64,000 nt of DNA from Auanema rhodensis (GCA_964057225.1 OZ059899.1:8928001-8992000), one strand, 5' to 3'; positions 42,801 to 56,524 are shown, numbered from the stretch's first letter. The notes: a model not told the origin generated them from the letters alone. Numbers and translations are program-made.

Positions 42801-45800
42801 AAGTCATGGATCATTCTTGTTTTGTGGACATGTGTTGGTAGGTTACATTTTATAACTTAAATCTACTTCTGAATTTAGGAAAAGCTGACGTTGCTTTTAC
42901 AGCAGTGTATGAAGTATATCCCATATTTCGAATGTTCATACATATGATACTAACAAAGTAGGTTTGATTACTGTGCAAGAGTTTCATAAGATGAGATATT
43001 GTGTCTTCAAAATTTTTTTATTTTATTTAACTTTAGGGATTTTCATTTCCCCCTCGCTTTTGAAGGAAAATCAAAAGAAGAAATATTGGCAGCTGAATTG
43101 GATATGTGCTTGAAAGAGAAAAAAGTATTTGTAAGCATTTTTTTCTTATATAGCATATTTTGTTAAGATTATTGTTGCACAAGAACGAATGTTTGAGCAA
43201 GCTAAAACTAATTCGTCTAACTTTGAGATTAACGAGGATTCTAGTCAATTGCTTCATCTATGTTGTTTGGCCACTGCCAGGTTTTCATGTGTAGTAATCA
43301 TATAATTTGAATAGTATCTCAGAGAAGGAGTACGACGTCCGCCTGATTCTATTCTTCAAGACCTTGAAACTATTTCCACGGAGTGCCAGCTGGCTGCTAC
43401 TCTTTGTGAATGCAGAGATCCAGATCTCCTTTCGAATTTAATTAAAACTAGTGGAGCTGCCAAAGCAATGTCTGCTATTCAGGTGTTATCACAATCATTA
43501 ATAATAATAATAATAATAAAACCTCTATTCAGGACTTGTTGGTTTCCAATAATAAAGCTATCAACCATTTGCCTTCAGTCATTTTAGCTCAGTTTTTTTT
43601 ATTTCATCTAGCGTTAGATTCTCGTAACCGGAAACTTGATACCAAAAGAGAAGAATTGGTAAAATCACAGCTACTAATATTTTTTTAATTTTATCTTTCA
43701 GATTATAAATCGTTTGCGCTTCGGAATTAAAAATGATGAGAAAGGAGAATGCTTACTTTTCCTTATAAACGGTTTGTCCAATGAACAACCGTCTACGCGT
43801 TCAGCAGCTTCTTCCGCTTTATTTCTTCTATTCGATGTTGGTACTTTTGAGAATATTATATAATTTTAATAGCTTTTAGACTGTGGACAGAGGAAGCTCT
43901 ACCTTCAACTATAATGAATTAGCTTTGTATTCTTCATTTTCTAATATTAAAAATGCAGCTTGTATAAGTTTGGCGGAATCAGTCAGATTTGAATTTGATT
44001 CTATACGCCTGGAAGAACTTTTAAGCTTTATTCTTCAATATATCGATAGCGAAAATTGTCATCAGGTAATTCACTACCAAATTATCAAAACTATATATTT
44101 TCTTATTAGATTTTAATTAATACCTGTCGTTGGTTTGTTAAAACCTCACCGGATGTTCTTCACATGTTTGTGAAACTGTTCCTGTGCTATCATAATATAT
44201 GCATTCAAAACCCACAAAATTACCCGGATGTAAACAATGATGGATCAAAACGATATGATATAGTTTTTGATAAAGATCCGGTATGTAACTTAGTTCTATG
44301 AATATTAAATTCTGCTTAAGGTAGCCATGAATTCTTCTGCAGTTGAAAGTGTAATTTTGTTGTTGTGTAAGACGTCACAGGATATCGAAGGTCGAGAAGA
44401 TTTGATGGGGGTCAGAATAACTTCATTAAAAAAATGAATCAGATTCTCTTTAGCTTTGGTTTCCTGAGAATAAACCCCGTCCTAAAATTTTTGTAGATAG
44501 TATGGAAGTTAATATTTTTGATTCTGTAATACGAGCTCCAATGCTGTGTTCTTCTGATCAGCGGATCGTCCAGGTACTTAATTTTATAACCTCAAAGTAC
44601 TATACTTTGTTGCTTTTCAGATAGCTTTGGATGGCGTAAACAGCGAAGATGCTTTAACATTAATATCTTCTTTCGGGCTCACTGTATATTCTGCTAGTTT
44701 GTTTTCAGAAAAATCATTTAAGCATATTTATTTTTCGGCCAATTACTGAAACTGATTGACGATATTGATATTTTGACTATGGGATTCGATAAAGTTATGG
44801 CTGTACGTCCATTCATTCTCGCTTACCAACGTAGAGGAGCCAGAGGAGGTGATAAGGTAAATTAAATTATCAAAACAGTTTCTTCAACTGTGATTAGGTG
44901 CTTGCCGAATTAGATAGATTGAAAATGGAATTGGGAAATGTGAAAAAAGAAGAAATAATTACGGAAGAAGTTGCTACTCCTATGGAAATAACTTCTGATT
45001 TTTCGGTGCAATTCAAACTATTGACAGCGACAGAAGCGTTAGCAGAAATGAATAAAGTTTCAGTGAGGCGACATTTTAAATGTTATTTCTATCTTTCTTA
45101 TATATAGGAAGAAACTAATTCTAAATTTTCTTGTTCGTCATCTCTGCTTTTGTCTGCTTTTCTCAACGAAGATATCGCCAAAGTTTGTGTAGAGCATATT
45201 GAGGTGAAATTTTCAACTAAACTGTTTTAATAAAAAATTTCAGAAAAATCTAAACGCTTTTATGAAGGATCAGGATTCTCTATATGATGCTTTATACTTA
45301 ATTTCTGCTATTTCGGCTAAAGTTGATTTTTTTAAATATTTATCCATTTTAATTGTTATTTGCAGGATAATGCTTTAAGTAATTATTGCGGTTTGCTAAT
45401 GAAACAATTTAAAAAAACAAAAAAAACCGTTGAAATGGAATCCCTTATTAATAAGTTCATTCCTATCAAGCAAGCTGCGGTTTCAAAAACTACAGAAGCA
45501 ATGGTTTGACTTTAATTTATCTGACATTTCTATTTTTTAAAACACAGAATATGACTCCTGATGAAATTCTGAAAATTTTAAATTTGTCTACTAATCTGAG
45601 CCATATGGATCGATCAAAGTAATCTTTTTCTCGTTTCGTTGACACAAATTTTTCCCTTTTTTTTTCAGGTACTTGAACGCTTACTTAGATCGAAGACCTG
45701 AAATTATTGGACGCACAGACAATCAGAAGAAAATAGACTCTCAGGTTTTTCGTCTAGCTTATTATAAAACTATTTTTTTAGTTGTTATCTATTTTTGCTG

Positions 45801-47125
45801 GGAGAAATGGAGCAGAATCCTTAGTACCTCATATTGTATTGCGAAGTCCGATTGAAACCCATATCAATATTTTAGACAGATTACTCAAAGTTTTCAATGC
45901 TAAGTATCATTTTTTCTTGTTTTTCCGAGCCTAGTATAATGTTTCAGATTTAACCCTTTGCTAGTTTGCGAGTTTGTTAAAAATTGTTTGACGAAAGAGT
46001 TCATGTCGTGTTTTAACGGTGAAAATTTGTCTGTACTATCAGAGTATATTGTTGATCTGGCAGCTCGTAACATAGATGGTGTTAATCGAGGTGTTGACTT
46101 GATCGATAAGCTTGTATGTTTCTTTTTACTTGTATATTTTTTATAGTTTCGTTTAGGTTGATGTTTTTGGCTTTGAAGTTTTGCTCCCTATTGTTCGTGT
46201 AATGCAATCTTTGAAATCAAATGAAAAATCAGCTCAGCGAACCGCTAGTCTTCTCAAACTGTGTTCTGAAGTTGAAAAACAGTTTCCATGTAATGTATAT
46301 ATTTATTTCAATTAAAAATATTTAATTTAGGTCTTGTGGTTTGTCCAATAACGAACCGCGTCAGCCTTCGAGGGAGACAGTGGAGATTGTCTCACCTTGA
46401 TCGAAATATGGCATCTTTAGTTAATACGGTACGTATGTGAAATACTGTAAAAGTATTTTATAACAACTTTTTTTTCTATTTGTGCATTCAATTGTATAAT
46501 GATTTAGGTATTTGATTCCAATGATTCAGAAGAAATAGCAATAGCCTTAGATATCTTGAACCAAGAGTTGAATTGCTATCCCGCCATGATGGTACGGTAT
46601 GTTGGTATATTCCATGAGCTATATTTAACTAATATATTTTCAGAGAACTTGGAGTATTTGCGTCTCAATTATCTCATGTCTTGAATTTTGAATCTCGTGA
46701 TATCAGGAGCCCGAACGTTAGATCAATTATATCATTAATAAGAAATTTGATAATAAAAGTCTTACCTAAACTAGACGATCAAGATTTAGAGCACGTAGAA
46801 TCTACGATTCAATTATTGGTAGCTATATTTGAAGTAAGCATTGGATATACTAATGGTTTTAAATCACTTCTATATTAAGCGTCATGTGGCTGGTCATCAG
46901 AGCGAGATAACTTTTGCTGAAACAATACTTGTTCTATGCTATGAATATTTGGGCAGCCACATTACCAAGGTAAGTCTCGTATTTTGTATATTTTCAATTT
47001 ATATTCTTCTACAGGCTCGTGAGTTCATTTATGATCAGGTAGCATCATTAGAACCAATTTGTGATTTATGTAATAACCTTCCAATGGTTCCAGCCATGCG
47101 GGAAATCTTTAAAATAGGGTGTTAG
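39872..47125 (+). CDS. INTS1: Integrator complex subunit 1
   Basis: A gene of roughly 35-40 exons, with frame kept through consensus introns of about 45-60 bp. I estimate about 1,800 residues, shorter than vertebrate INTS1 (about 2,190). INTS1 is the helical-repeat scaffold of the nuclear Integrator complex that cleaves snRNA and other nascent RNAs. It starts with a Lys/Ser/Pro-rich region ([10 protein letters not shown]) like the vertebrate N-terminus. Recognisable blocks are [10 protein letters not shown] (about 40700), [26 protein letters not shown] across 41090-41180 (vertebrates: RNLLRLLTSTCGYKEVRLLAVQKLEMW), and [10 protein letters not shown] (about 42780-42815). The rest is alpha-helical HEAT-like text. 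The chain ends MREIFKIGC. An (ATA)n tract at 43495-43520 lies in an intron. The end is 178 bp upstream of PTPA. Confidence 0.9.
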
Positions 47126-47303
47126 ACATATTCTTTTTTTTTGTTGATATTAGTAAAATCGTGATCTCATGAGTTGAGTATAATTTGTTCTTTTTTCTCA
47201 TTCTTTGTCATAAATGTGATTTTTATTTTTATCTTTTTGTGCAATGGTTTCGTTACAAAGATATTTTAATTTTTTTATTAATTTTAATTAAGAAATTTTT
47301 CAG
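47126..47303 (+). promoter_or_regulatory. Short INTS1-PTPA spacer with acceptor abutting the next ATG
   Basis: Only 178 bp, strongly T-rich, ending in AATTTTTCAG immediately before the PTPA start codon. In nematodes such a spacer, with a U-rich stretch after the upstream gene's 3' end and a splice acceptor at the downstream gene, is typical of an operon processed by spliced-leader trans-splicing. Inferred from layout only. Confidence 0.5.
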
Positions 47304-48606
47304 ATGTCATTTATAGTACCAACTAAGCGTATTAATAAACAGTTTGATCTAAACCCTTGGTTTTACTCCAAGGTTAGATAGTCCTTTTGTAATGTCCAGA
47401 ATTTAAATTTTAGGCATATACAGAGTTCATGGATTTTATGAAAAAGCTAAACGATTCGGTTTCTCGAGTGAAAACTACAGATGATATTATGTGTTCTTCA
47501 AACGTTTTAAATATCATAGAGTTTCTGGAGACTCTTGAAGTATTGAGTTTTGTTTTCTTCCAATGTAAAAAAACCTAATGTGATAGAGATGGGTTGGAGA
47601 ATATCCTCCACAAGACATGGGGAGTCAGAGATATGGAAATAAGGCTTATAGATCTTGGCACGCAAGGTTAGTTAAGGTATGATGAATATCCTTGTATCTC
47701 TTCTGAAGTTGTACTTTGAGGACTCTAGCGAATTAATTGAAAAACTGATTCTTAATGATACATGCAAAGAAGCTAGTATAGAGCTGGCACCTTACATACA
47801 TGATGCTTTCGGAAATGCCACGAGAATTGATTACGGAACAGGTAAGTTATTCGAATTAATAAAGACATGAATATTTGCTTCGAGGACATGAAATATCTTT
47901 TATAATTTTCTGCTTGTGTCTGTACAAACTTAACCTTCTCTGTGACATTGATAACCGAGCTGTGGTTCTGCGTGTTTTCAATAAGTTGGTTATGAGTAGG
48001 ATACATTTTATTTGTTCAAATTAAGATATCTGAAGATTTGTCGGCAGCTTCAAATTTCATATCACATGGAGCCTGCTGGCAGCCGTGGCGTTCATGCCTT
48101 GGACGATTTTCAATTCGCACCATTCATTTGGGGATCTGCTCAACTGATCGGTAATTTCTCAGTAATGCTTTAAATTATTAGCAACTTTTAAGGCAATAAT
48201 AGAATTATACCAGATTCTTACACAAATGCGGAAACGGTTAAGACGTATGCTCATTTCAGCCTGTTTCTAGATGCTGTTAAATACATAAATGAAGTTTAAA
48301 CTTTAGTAAAGAATTTTTCTCAAGAGTTGCTTTAGACCAAGAAAGGTGCTTTTCATGAACACTCTAATCAACTTTGGAATATTTCCGCCGTTCCAAAATG
48401 GGAAAAAGTTAATTCTGGAATGTTCAAGATGTATGAAGCCGAGGTGAAAAAAACACATTATGCCAAAATACTCTGTTTTTAAGGTCTTGAAAAAGTTTCC
48501 AGTGGTTCAACACATTCTTTTTGGATCCCTGTTCAGTTTTGATAAGCGATCGGATGCACCAAACGAAGCTTTAGTAAGGACATGTGACGACTCTATTAAG
48601 GAATAA
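47304..48606 (+). CDS. PPP2R4: PP2A phosphatase activator (PTPA)
   Basis: Nine exons (47304-47372, 47414-47539, 47587-47676, 47709-47841, 47885-47984, 48026-48150, 48193-48293, 48336-48443, 48484-48606) sum to 324 residues, matching human PTPA in size. It is a peptidyl-prolyl isomerase-like chaperone that activates the PP2A catalytic subunit. Near-identical family blocks are GNKAYRSWHARL, NATRIDYGTGHE, MEPAGSRGVHALDDFQF, FIWGSAQLI, EHSNQLWNISAVP and FPVVQHILFGSL. The intron between exons 3 and 4 is only 32 bp (47677-47708). The start codon directly follows TTTTTCAG, and the gene probably forms an operon with INTS1. Confidence 0.97.
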
Positions 48607-48765
48607 TATTGATAAAATGATAATATGATAAATATTTATTTTTGAAATAAATAATCCAATAGAGCTTTAGTTTGAATAATTTCGTATTTAAATTTTAAAT
48701 ATAACGATATGTTCTTCTTGTTCGACTGGGGATGATGGGACTATGGTGCAAATTCATTATGGACG

Positions 48766-50549
48766 TCATTGTTGGAGAATTATGCTTAAAATGCTTAAAA
48801 ATAATTTTTTTATATCCTTCCGCATGCTAAGGTATACCTTGAGCTTCTTAAAGGTTTTCTTGAAGAAATCTGAGAATGAAAAATTGTCCAGAGAGTCATC
48901 ATCAACAAATTCTGCTAATTTTTTTGCAGCAGATTGAAAAGCTGGTACAAGACTATCTGAAATGTTAGGGTTGCAATTCTAAATATATGTACACTTAAAC
49001 AAACCTGCTTGTTCTATAATGTTCATAGAAAATTCCGGGAATTCTGGTGGAATACTCACTTCTTCTTCCGGTGCATTAGTAATGTTGTCTTCAAACGGAG
49101 CTTGAAGTTCTGGAATAAGTTTAGTACATATTAAAAACAAATTTCAGACCTAAAATTTGATCTACTGTAACTAGATGTGAAGAAGGTGTAGTTGTAGCGG
49201 GTGTCTTTATATCGAGTGTAGTTGTAGTTGGAGATGTATTAGTTGTTATATTAATACTATTTGAATCAAGTGAAGGGAAATTGAGGTCTAAATACAAAAA
49301 AATGGTTTTTAATTATCTTCTAGACATACTTAGGCTCAGTGTGTCATTTTCACAGTTTATTTTCATTTGGTCGGATACTCTGTTAATATATTGAGTTATT
49401 TAGTAAAATAAATTATTATTACTTGAAAATAGGTCCATGACCTGGAATAATGTAATCACTGGAGCATAACACTTTTTCTCGATTTATTTTTCCAATACTA
49501 GGGTTCCAGGATTCATTATACCATTCTGTACCATTCAAGGCGTCTGCTTCATTGTAAAACAAATCTCCTGAAATGTTCAACTAAAGCGACCTGTGAACTC
49601 ATTTGTTCTTATTTGTTTTTGGCATGTTGCGTTCAGTTCAGTCTTTCTCTGTTTACATTGATCTGAGAACAACCGGCTAATATGATCAAGACCGGTAAGC
49701 ATAAGGAACAAAAATTAATTTCGGCTTGCTCTTCAGTGCTCTCATAAAAATGTATTTTTCTTTGTAAAGCGATTCTCTCTTGAAAAGTAAAGTTACATAC
49801 CAACCACAGCAACAGTTCCGCAACATGGAGTATTGTATGCTATAATGCTTATATCTTGAGATGTATGACCAGGAGTGCTCCATATTTCGACATTTTTTGT
49901 TATTTTCATAGTGCTTTTCTATAAAATATGATCTATTCTTAATTTAAAAAACAAATATTACATCTTTCAGCTCTGTGCTAATGAAGACATCATCATTGTA
50001 TTCGTAACTTCCAAAAAAGTGGCGAGCATTTGGAAAAAAATTACCCTGAAACTTCTTTTTTTTTAATTTCTTATTGTTCTCACCAACTTGTCCAAAGTGA
50101 TCAGGATGACCATGAGTTGTTACCACAAATTGAACTTCACCAGGTGAAATATTTTGTGAAGAAAGTCCTTAACATTTCATCAAAGTTTGGTTAGAAGTAT
50201 TAAAAAAACCTTTTAAAAGATCTACTTTTGCGTTAATATTTGTGGCTGAAGGCGAGTCAACAACAATATAATGTCCAGAATCAAAAATTAAACTCACAGA
50301 TGCTGTCATTTTTATACCCTGAAACAACATTAGCAAAACCTTTTCTTTTTGAAATTAACCTGTTCTGTTTTATTGATATTTCCTACAACTATCTGTCTTA
50401 TATATGATTGAAGAACTTTCTGACTTGGCTCTATGTAGAACTGTTAAAATTAAAATTGACACTCACAATGGATAAGTTAAGTGTGATACCTGCATGACTC
50501 GAGGTTGTACTGTATTTAATACAAGAGCGAAACACAGCAAAGCTCTCAT
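48766..50549 (-). CDS. Secreted metallo-beta-lactamase domain protein (MBLAC1/SWIP-10 type)
   Basis: A - strand gene starting MRALLCFALVLNTVQP, which looks like a signal peptide. The metal-binding motifs are all visible in order: THGHPDHFGQ (about 50097-50126), STPGHTSQD (about 49855-49880), a GDLFYNEAD Asp (about 49560) and IPGHGPIF (about 49440). This is therefore a complete metallo-beta-lactamase fold hydrolase, closest in layout to MBLAC1 and nematode SWIP-10. After the domain come Ser/Thr-rich linker exons (TNTSPTTTTLDIKTPATTT), an acidic stretch, and a Lys/Phe-rich tail. The last exon is read through to the stop at 48766-48768; an extra intron after FKKLK is possible, so the C-terminus is uncertain. 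Substrate unknown. Confidence 0.85.
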
Positions 50550-50991
50550 GGTTAAGTAATATAAAAAAAAATTTAGAATAAAAAGTGAGTGCGCTATGTC
50601 TGAACCACACCGAAACTATTCTGGACAAGCGAACGGACGTCGCTTAAAAGTTCGTGGAGGTGGAGCAAAAATAGCGGGTTAATCGCCACCCGAAGACGAA
50701 CTAGCTGTGCTTGTATTGGGTTACCGATGACCAGATACACAAAGCACTGAGAAAAACGAGGGACCAAATAGAAAAAAGAAGTTTATGCCAAACAAAAAGT
50801 CCTAGAAAGCAGTCCTTGTCGGAAATTACCTGGAAGCTTAAGAAATGTAGTGTCGTACATTCATAAAAATCGGAAAAACTAGTAGGATCGCATAAGATTG
50901 TTTCATTATTAAGAAGATTACAGGATATATATCAACGTTTTATTAAAATGATTCAATTTTGATTCAGGTTGGTTTAGGTTTTCATTTTGAA
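50550..50991. other. Intergenic spacer
   Basis: 442 bp between two - strand genes, with somewhat more GC than average and no reading frame worth noting. It contains the 3' end of the mannosidase gene and the 5' flank of the MBL gene. Confidence 0.5.
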
Positions 50992-53900
50992 CGTTGTACT
51001 TGCACTTGGAAAGTTTTGATTTCCATTGGTTGGAGCTCCACTTTGAAGTCTTAAAAGCAAATGATGAAAATGCAAAAAGAAAATGAAACTAAGCAAAAAT
51101 ATTTAAAAAACGCACTTTTATATCTCTTTGTTCTAGCTGATGGGGACACTTGCTGATTTCCTGCTAATTTAAGTTCTTGCATGGCAGTAATTTCAAACTC
51201 CGAAAACATATTCTAAAACAGGTATATTAACAAAAAATATTTTTAATTAGAACACAATAAACCTTGATATCAATTATTTTTGGTTTACTACATTCTTTAT
51301 CTTCCTCATTTTGATACAAATGTTCTAAGCGAATCAGTAAGCTATTTTCAGTCCATTTTTCCAAGGAAAGAAGGTTCAAATATTCAGGGAGAGACCTTGT
51401 GAGTCCAGAATACTGTGAAAGAGGTAAATAAAAGAAAAAATGTGATTGTCTTACCGATAACTTGTTATTTTTCTTGAATGTATTTATTTCTTCTACCTTT
51501 GCGAAAGCAATCACTGGTTTATGAAACAAGTTTAGAGCAATTGGGCGATGCAATGAAGGTGCACTCTGAAGAAGAGTTTATATATTAAGAAACACAACAA
51601 TTTTAGAACCTGAGCTGATGACCACAGTAGAACATGTGTACCTCGGGCAACAAGTCCTTTGCCAGATAAGCCTGGCTCATCTAAGGCCTCTTCAACTCCC
51701 CAATGATCATCATAAAAACATCTTCGATGAAGCTGAATTTGGTACAATTAAGACAACATCAATCATTCAAATTACCATGAGTTCAATCATGCCATCTTTA
51801 GCAGTTCCGCCTTCGGCTCTATCAATCAATACGGTTAATTGGTTTTTAGAATCCTTGAATGAGAAATTAAGTTGATGTATAGAAGATTACATACTTTTAT
51901 ATAAATTCGATTAGTTACTGGATAATAATTACCAGATGTTGGCTCAGTATTTTGATAACTAAAAGAAGGGCTGTAATTCCTTCTAAAAATATATCAGTTA
52001 GCATTATATGACACACAAAGTTCAATCCTACAATCGTTTGATCATTTGTCTACCATTTGAGTCAGTGAAAAATTCATCAGCTGATTTGATGTCCGTATAA
52101 TATCTGGTCACTATTTCCTTTGTGACTGGTGACCTGCAATATATCAGGAATAATACTTATAGAAGTTGTATACAAACCCATCATTCTCTTTCGGGATGGG
52201 ACCAACAACCCAATCAAATACAATTTCTGCACTTGACTTAGTTACTCGAATAATTTGCGTTACCCATGGTGATATCATCTGTCGAGCTTCTTCATACAGG
52301 CCCCCCTACATGTTTCACTTTGATAATTTCAAGATACGGAATTGGAATAATTACCTTGACAATTTCTAGTTTAACTGATGTGCTCAATTTGACTGGGTCT
52401 TGTGTTTTTGGTCGAAAGATGTATGCTCCTGATGGTTGGCTAGTACTATTGTCAATTCCTGAGATTTAGTTGGTTAAAAACAAATAACAAAACATTATTA
52501 AATGAGATAACCTTCATAAACAAGAAATTCTTGTCTGAATATATGTGTTGTATTTGTTTTTTTGTCCTTCAATTCATTAATATATCCGTTTGAATCGAAA
52601 GAAATCATGAATAACTAAATGACGTTTAGTTTAATTTTAGAATAAAAGTCCCACCTCATTTTCAATCGTATTGTTTTCAGAGTCTCCTCGCACTGGATGA
52701 CGTACAGTGGTGGATCTTCTGAAAAAAATGATATCGAAAGATTATTTAACCGAAATGTTTCTTACATTGTGCTAGAGTTATCAATAATATAAGTAGTAAA
52801 ACCAAGAGGAGGAATAGTTATGTTAATGGTCAGCTCATATGGAGCTCTATCAACTGAAGAAAACTGCTCGGAGCTTTGAAATGTTTTTGAAAGCTGAACA
52901 AATTATGAAATTGTATTGTATTGTAACAAAATATAAAATTTACTTGAGATGCAACAATTTCACCTTCTTCATTTTGAACAATAGCTGATCGTGAGTAATA
53001 CGGGATTCTAATTTGAGTTTTTAATGTGTTACCAGCTGGATTGAAAGCTGTTACTGCAATAGTTGGTACATCTCTGAAAGCGCATTTCAAAGATAATGTT
53101 CTTATATTATATAACTACTTGATGACGGTGCAAATGGTTTCGTTTGTGAGGAGACAAATGCTATGCTTAGTTTGTGAGCTTGTTTTGGCTTCACGTTGAC
53201 CCATGAAATCATTTATGATATTCTACAAATTAATATTGGATAAATATTTGATTATAAAAAAACCTCTGTATGTATTAACGCTTTGTGCAATCGTTTGACG
53301 TAATCCTTCGTAACATTTTCTTTGGCAGTTCCCCTGAAACATTTTTGAAAAGAATTTTGTCACTGTGGTAAATGCGCTACGTTACTGCATCGTGATGCTG
53401 AACCAGAGCTGATGCTTTCTCCATTACTTCAAGATTGATATCAGTCTCCGCGCCTAGGTTTGCTAGAGCAGCCAAACGTTTGGATAACTAAAAAAACATT
53501 ATAATATTTCTTCTTCAATATCTATTAACTTGAAGCATTGCGCTAGCGGTTCTAATCATTCCTTTGAAGGTTGGTCGGCTGCTAAAATAACCAGTCCAGT
53601 ACGAGTGAGCAGAAGAAGCATATCTATTCGATAAATTAGTATATAGTTTAAAAACAGTTTGACTATTAATTACGGAAAGAAATCGTCACTCTTCGTTGGA
53701 AGGTGTGGCCGAGACTTTATTAACCCTTGAACATAACACGATGGAGTGGAATAAGCTACTTCAACTCCAAGGGAATTCTTAAATTATTTGATTATAGATC
53801 AAGAAGTTAATTTTCTACTTACATTGCTATTTACTAATCGAATTAGCTTATCCATATTGGAATACCAGCTGTTTGCATTAGTGTATTGGAAATCACTTCC

Positions 53901-55270
53901 CATCAACAACATAACATGATTCGACCGTTGGGCTTTAACCTAAATACTTCTCTGTAAACTGTTTTAGATGAGATCAACACCTGTTCGCGAACATGCTTTA
54001 CAAAAGCTTTAATTTTACTATCTACATTATAGCCTTCTAGTTCAATATTATCCATAATAGGATCATCTGTAATTCACATTGGTCTATTATATAAACTTTT
54101 ACAAACCTCCGCACAGCGCATCCCAGCAAAATCCTTCAGGGGGTCCATAGTTGTCCTGATAAAATGCTCCTGTGAGTATTTGAGTTTCTGTAATTCATAA
54201 TTTTTTAATTCTATAATCTGCTAGTAATTTACTCAAATCGTCCGAAGCATTCCATATAAACTCCAAACTCCTATTCTGCAATCTAAGCTCTTTTTCCAAG
54301 TAATGAATTCGCGCAAAAAACAAAGATGAATATCCCATCTAAATAAAAACATCATATAATTTTCTATAACTGTTTACCATTGCATAAATGTTGGCCATTT
54401 CCTTACTATGCCCGAATGGATCGATTTGCCAAGCAACTTGTGGTTTTCCACATTCTCCGAAGAATTGACTTAACTTCTGAAGCTTTGATTACTAAAAAAC
54501 AATACAGAGAATAAACAACTTTACTTTCAAGCCAAGAGACATTTGATCAATAATATCAACATAATGAGCTGAAGCTTCATCATTTTGAACCCATCCTCCA
54601 CCAATTAATTCAATTTGTCCTTGAAAAATAGAGAGATTTTAATTTTGAAAAGTTTAAAATAGTGTAGGATGTTTTATGGTTTTTAATTGAAAAAAACAAA
54701 CCGTTCTCAATCAAATGTTGCAATTTACGATGTTCGGTAGCGGAATGACTGCTCCACCAACGGTACAAAAAACCAGTTTCAGCAAATGAGAATCAAAAAG
54801 AAGCAAAGGTATGCAAGATGTACTAAAAAGTTTGTTAAACATTCTTACTTTTTTGTGTTATCTTTCAATAGCTCATCAATTACTGTGTTATAGATATATT
54901 GAACACCAACTGGAACCAAAGTCTGCTTAGCTTAAACAGTTAATTTTAAAAAGTAGGAATAATATGCCTTTTACATCCGTAATAATATTGATCAACTGTT
55001 TTAATCCATCCTAAGTCATCATGAGTGTGAGGAATGAGGTGAACCTTAATAGCATCTTTGCTGGAACTGAAATTGGGGCATGTCTGAAATAATACAAAAA
55101 GTAATATAAGCACATATACACAAGTTTTAACTTGATTATGTTATTAACTGATAGGCTTTTTTTCAAAACAAAAGCCGAATATATCAAGTTTTCGAAATAC
55201 TTACATTCCAAGAACATTCTTGAAGAGATAAAGGAATGATGCACAAAAAAGATATAAGTCGTATAATCAT
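50992..55270 (-). CDS. Lysosomal alpha-mannosidase (glycoside hydrolase family 38)
   Basis: A - strand gene of many exons, roughly 1,000 residues, normal for MAN2B1-type enzymes. It starts with a signal peptide ([22 protein letters not shown], split by an intron right after). Exon 2 has [20 protein letters not shown], with the zinc ligands His and Asp. [11 protein letters not shown] near 54410-54435 carries the catalytic nucleophile Asp. [24 protein letters not shown] and ENDG in the C-terminal half are further family blocks. The end, [10 protein letters not shown], is the usual terminal strand. It removes alpha-mannose residues from glycoprotein oligosaccharides in lysosomes. The exon 2/3 junction is best read with donor TAC-GGA-T|GTAAAA and acceptor GTTTAAG. 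This restores eight residues between YG and GVQYI, as in relatives. Confidence 0.95.
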
Positions 55271-55681
55271 TCTAAATAAGAAATATATTTATAAACAAGC
55301 ATAGATTTGCAAACAACTTATTAATTGCGATCGAAATAAGTGGACATTCAACGAAAGAATCTCATTGGTATTTGAGGAAATTTGAGCAACAGCTGGGAAG
55401 AAAAATATCTTTTAATTACACCTAGAAGCTGTTTTAAATTTATTGGACAATTGTGCAATATCTTTGACCTATAGATCTGAAATATTTGCAAAGAATGAGG
55501 TAAAGAATTATAATGTTTTATATTAGAATGTATGAAGAATACCATAAGATGTGAAAAGAAATCGAGGTCTTTAACGTGATGAAATATTATACTAACCTAG
55601 AAATCTTTTAGCATATTCATATGCTTATATAGAAAAATATTGTTTATACATAAAAGAAGTTCGACATTCTATCACAAAGCT
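55271..55681. other. Intergenic spacer
   Basis: 411 bp of AT-rich DNA between two - strand genes. No coding signal. Confidence 0.5.
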
Positions 55682-56524
55682 TCAATTTATAACAGGTGAG
55701 AGTGCTCGATTGGCTAATCCACAACTATTAACCCCACGCTTCAGCCAAAAATATCCTGACAGTCCCCATGAAGAGCCCCAAGAGTTTTTTACAATCCAAT
55801 AATCTGTTCCTTCTGATGTTGTACCGTAACCAGTCAATACAAGAGCATGGGAACCTACAGACTCATTCTTAAAATGAAATTGATTTCAATAAAACAAATA
55901 ATGATTAGAATCACCTGACATTCTTCTTTCGATGGATGAAATATACCACTGCGATAGCTATACATCCCTTTAGTAACATTCATTCCTTTAAATTAACAAT
56001 TTTTTCATTCTTTTTGGTATTGCTACCTATTGTGACAGGACCTTTGCTTGATATCCAATCAGCTATTTTCTCTTCATCTTGGGGCATCATTTGAACGTTA
56101 TTTATGCGAACTCTAGCCTGAAAAGTCTGGATACTTGTTTTTGTTCATCTTACAGTAATTAATTATTTTCAATTAATTAAACACTTACTCCTGATTGTTC
56201 TTTACAATTTTTTGAATCTGTGCCTTCATAAGGATAATCTGACTCGGACAGTAACCCGCTTCTCATCGACATTCTGAAATTATTGAGAAAAAGTTCAATT
56301 ATATAAACGTTTTTTATATCCTAAACAAATTTTTAAAACTAAGCATTAATTACCTTAAAGCGCTAAATACAATGCCACCGTGACACCCGTTGCTGTTTTT
56401 ATCACAGTCAATAAGTTGTTGCTCAGATAAAGATTGAAGATTTCCACTTTTAATCGCATGATGAGTTTCGACAACAGCTACTGCAGCAAAAGCCCAACAC
56501 GAACCGCATTGTCCTAAAAACCTT

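Noticed and set aside
48607-48765. CRISPR or other direct-repeat array
   Set aside because: Only AT-rich 3' flanks of two convergent genes; no regularly spaced repeats here or elsewhere in the window apart from the coding array and microsatellites.
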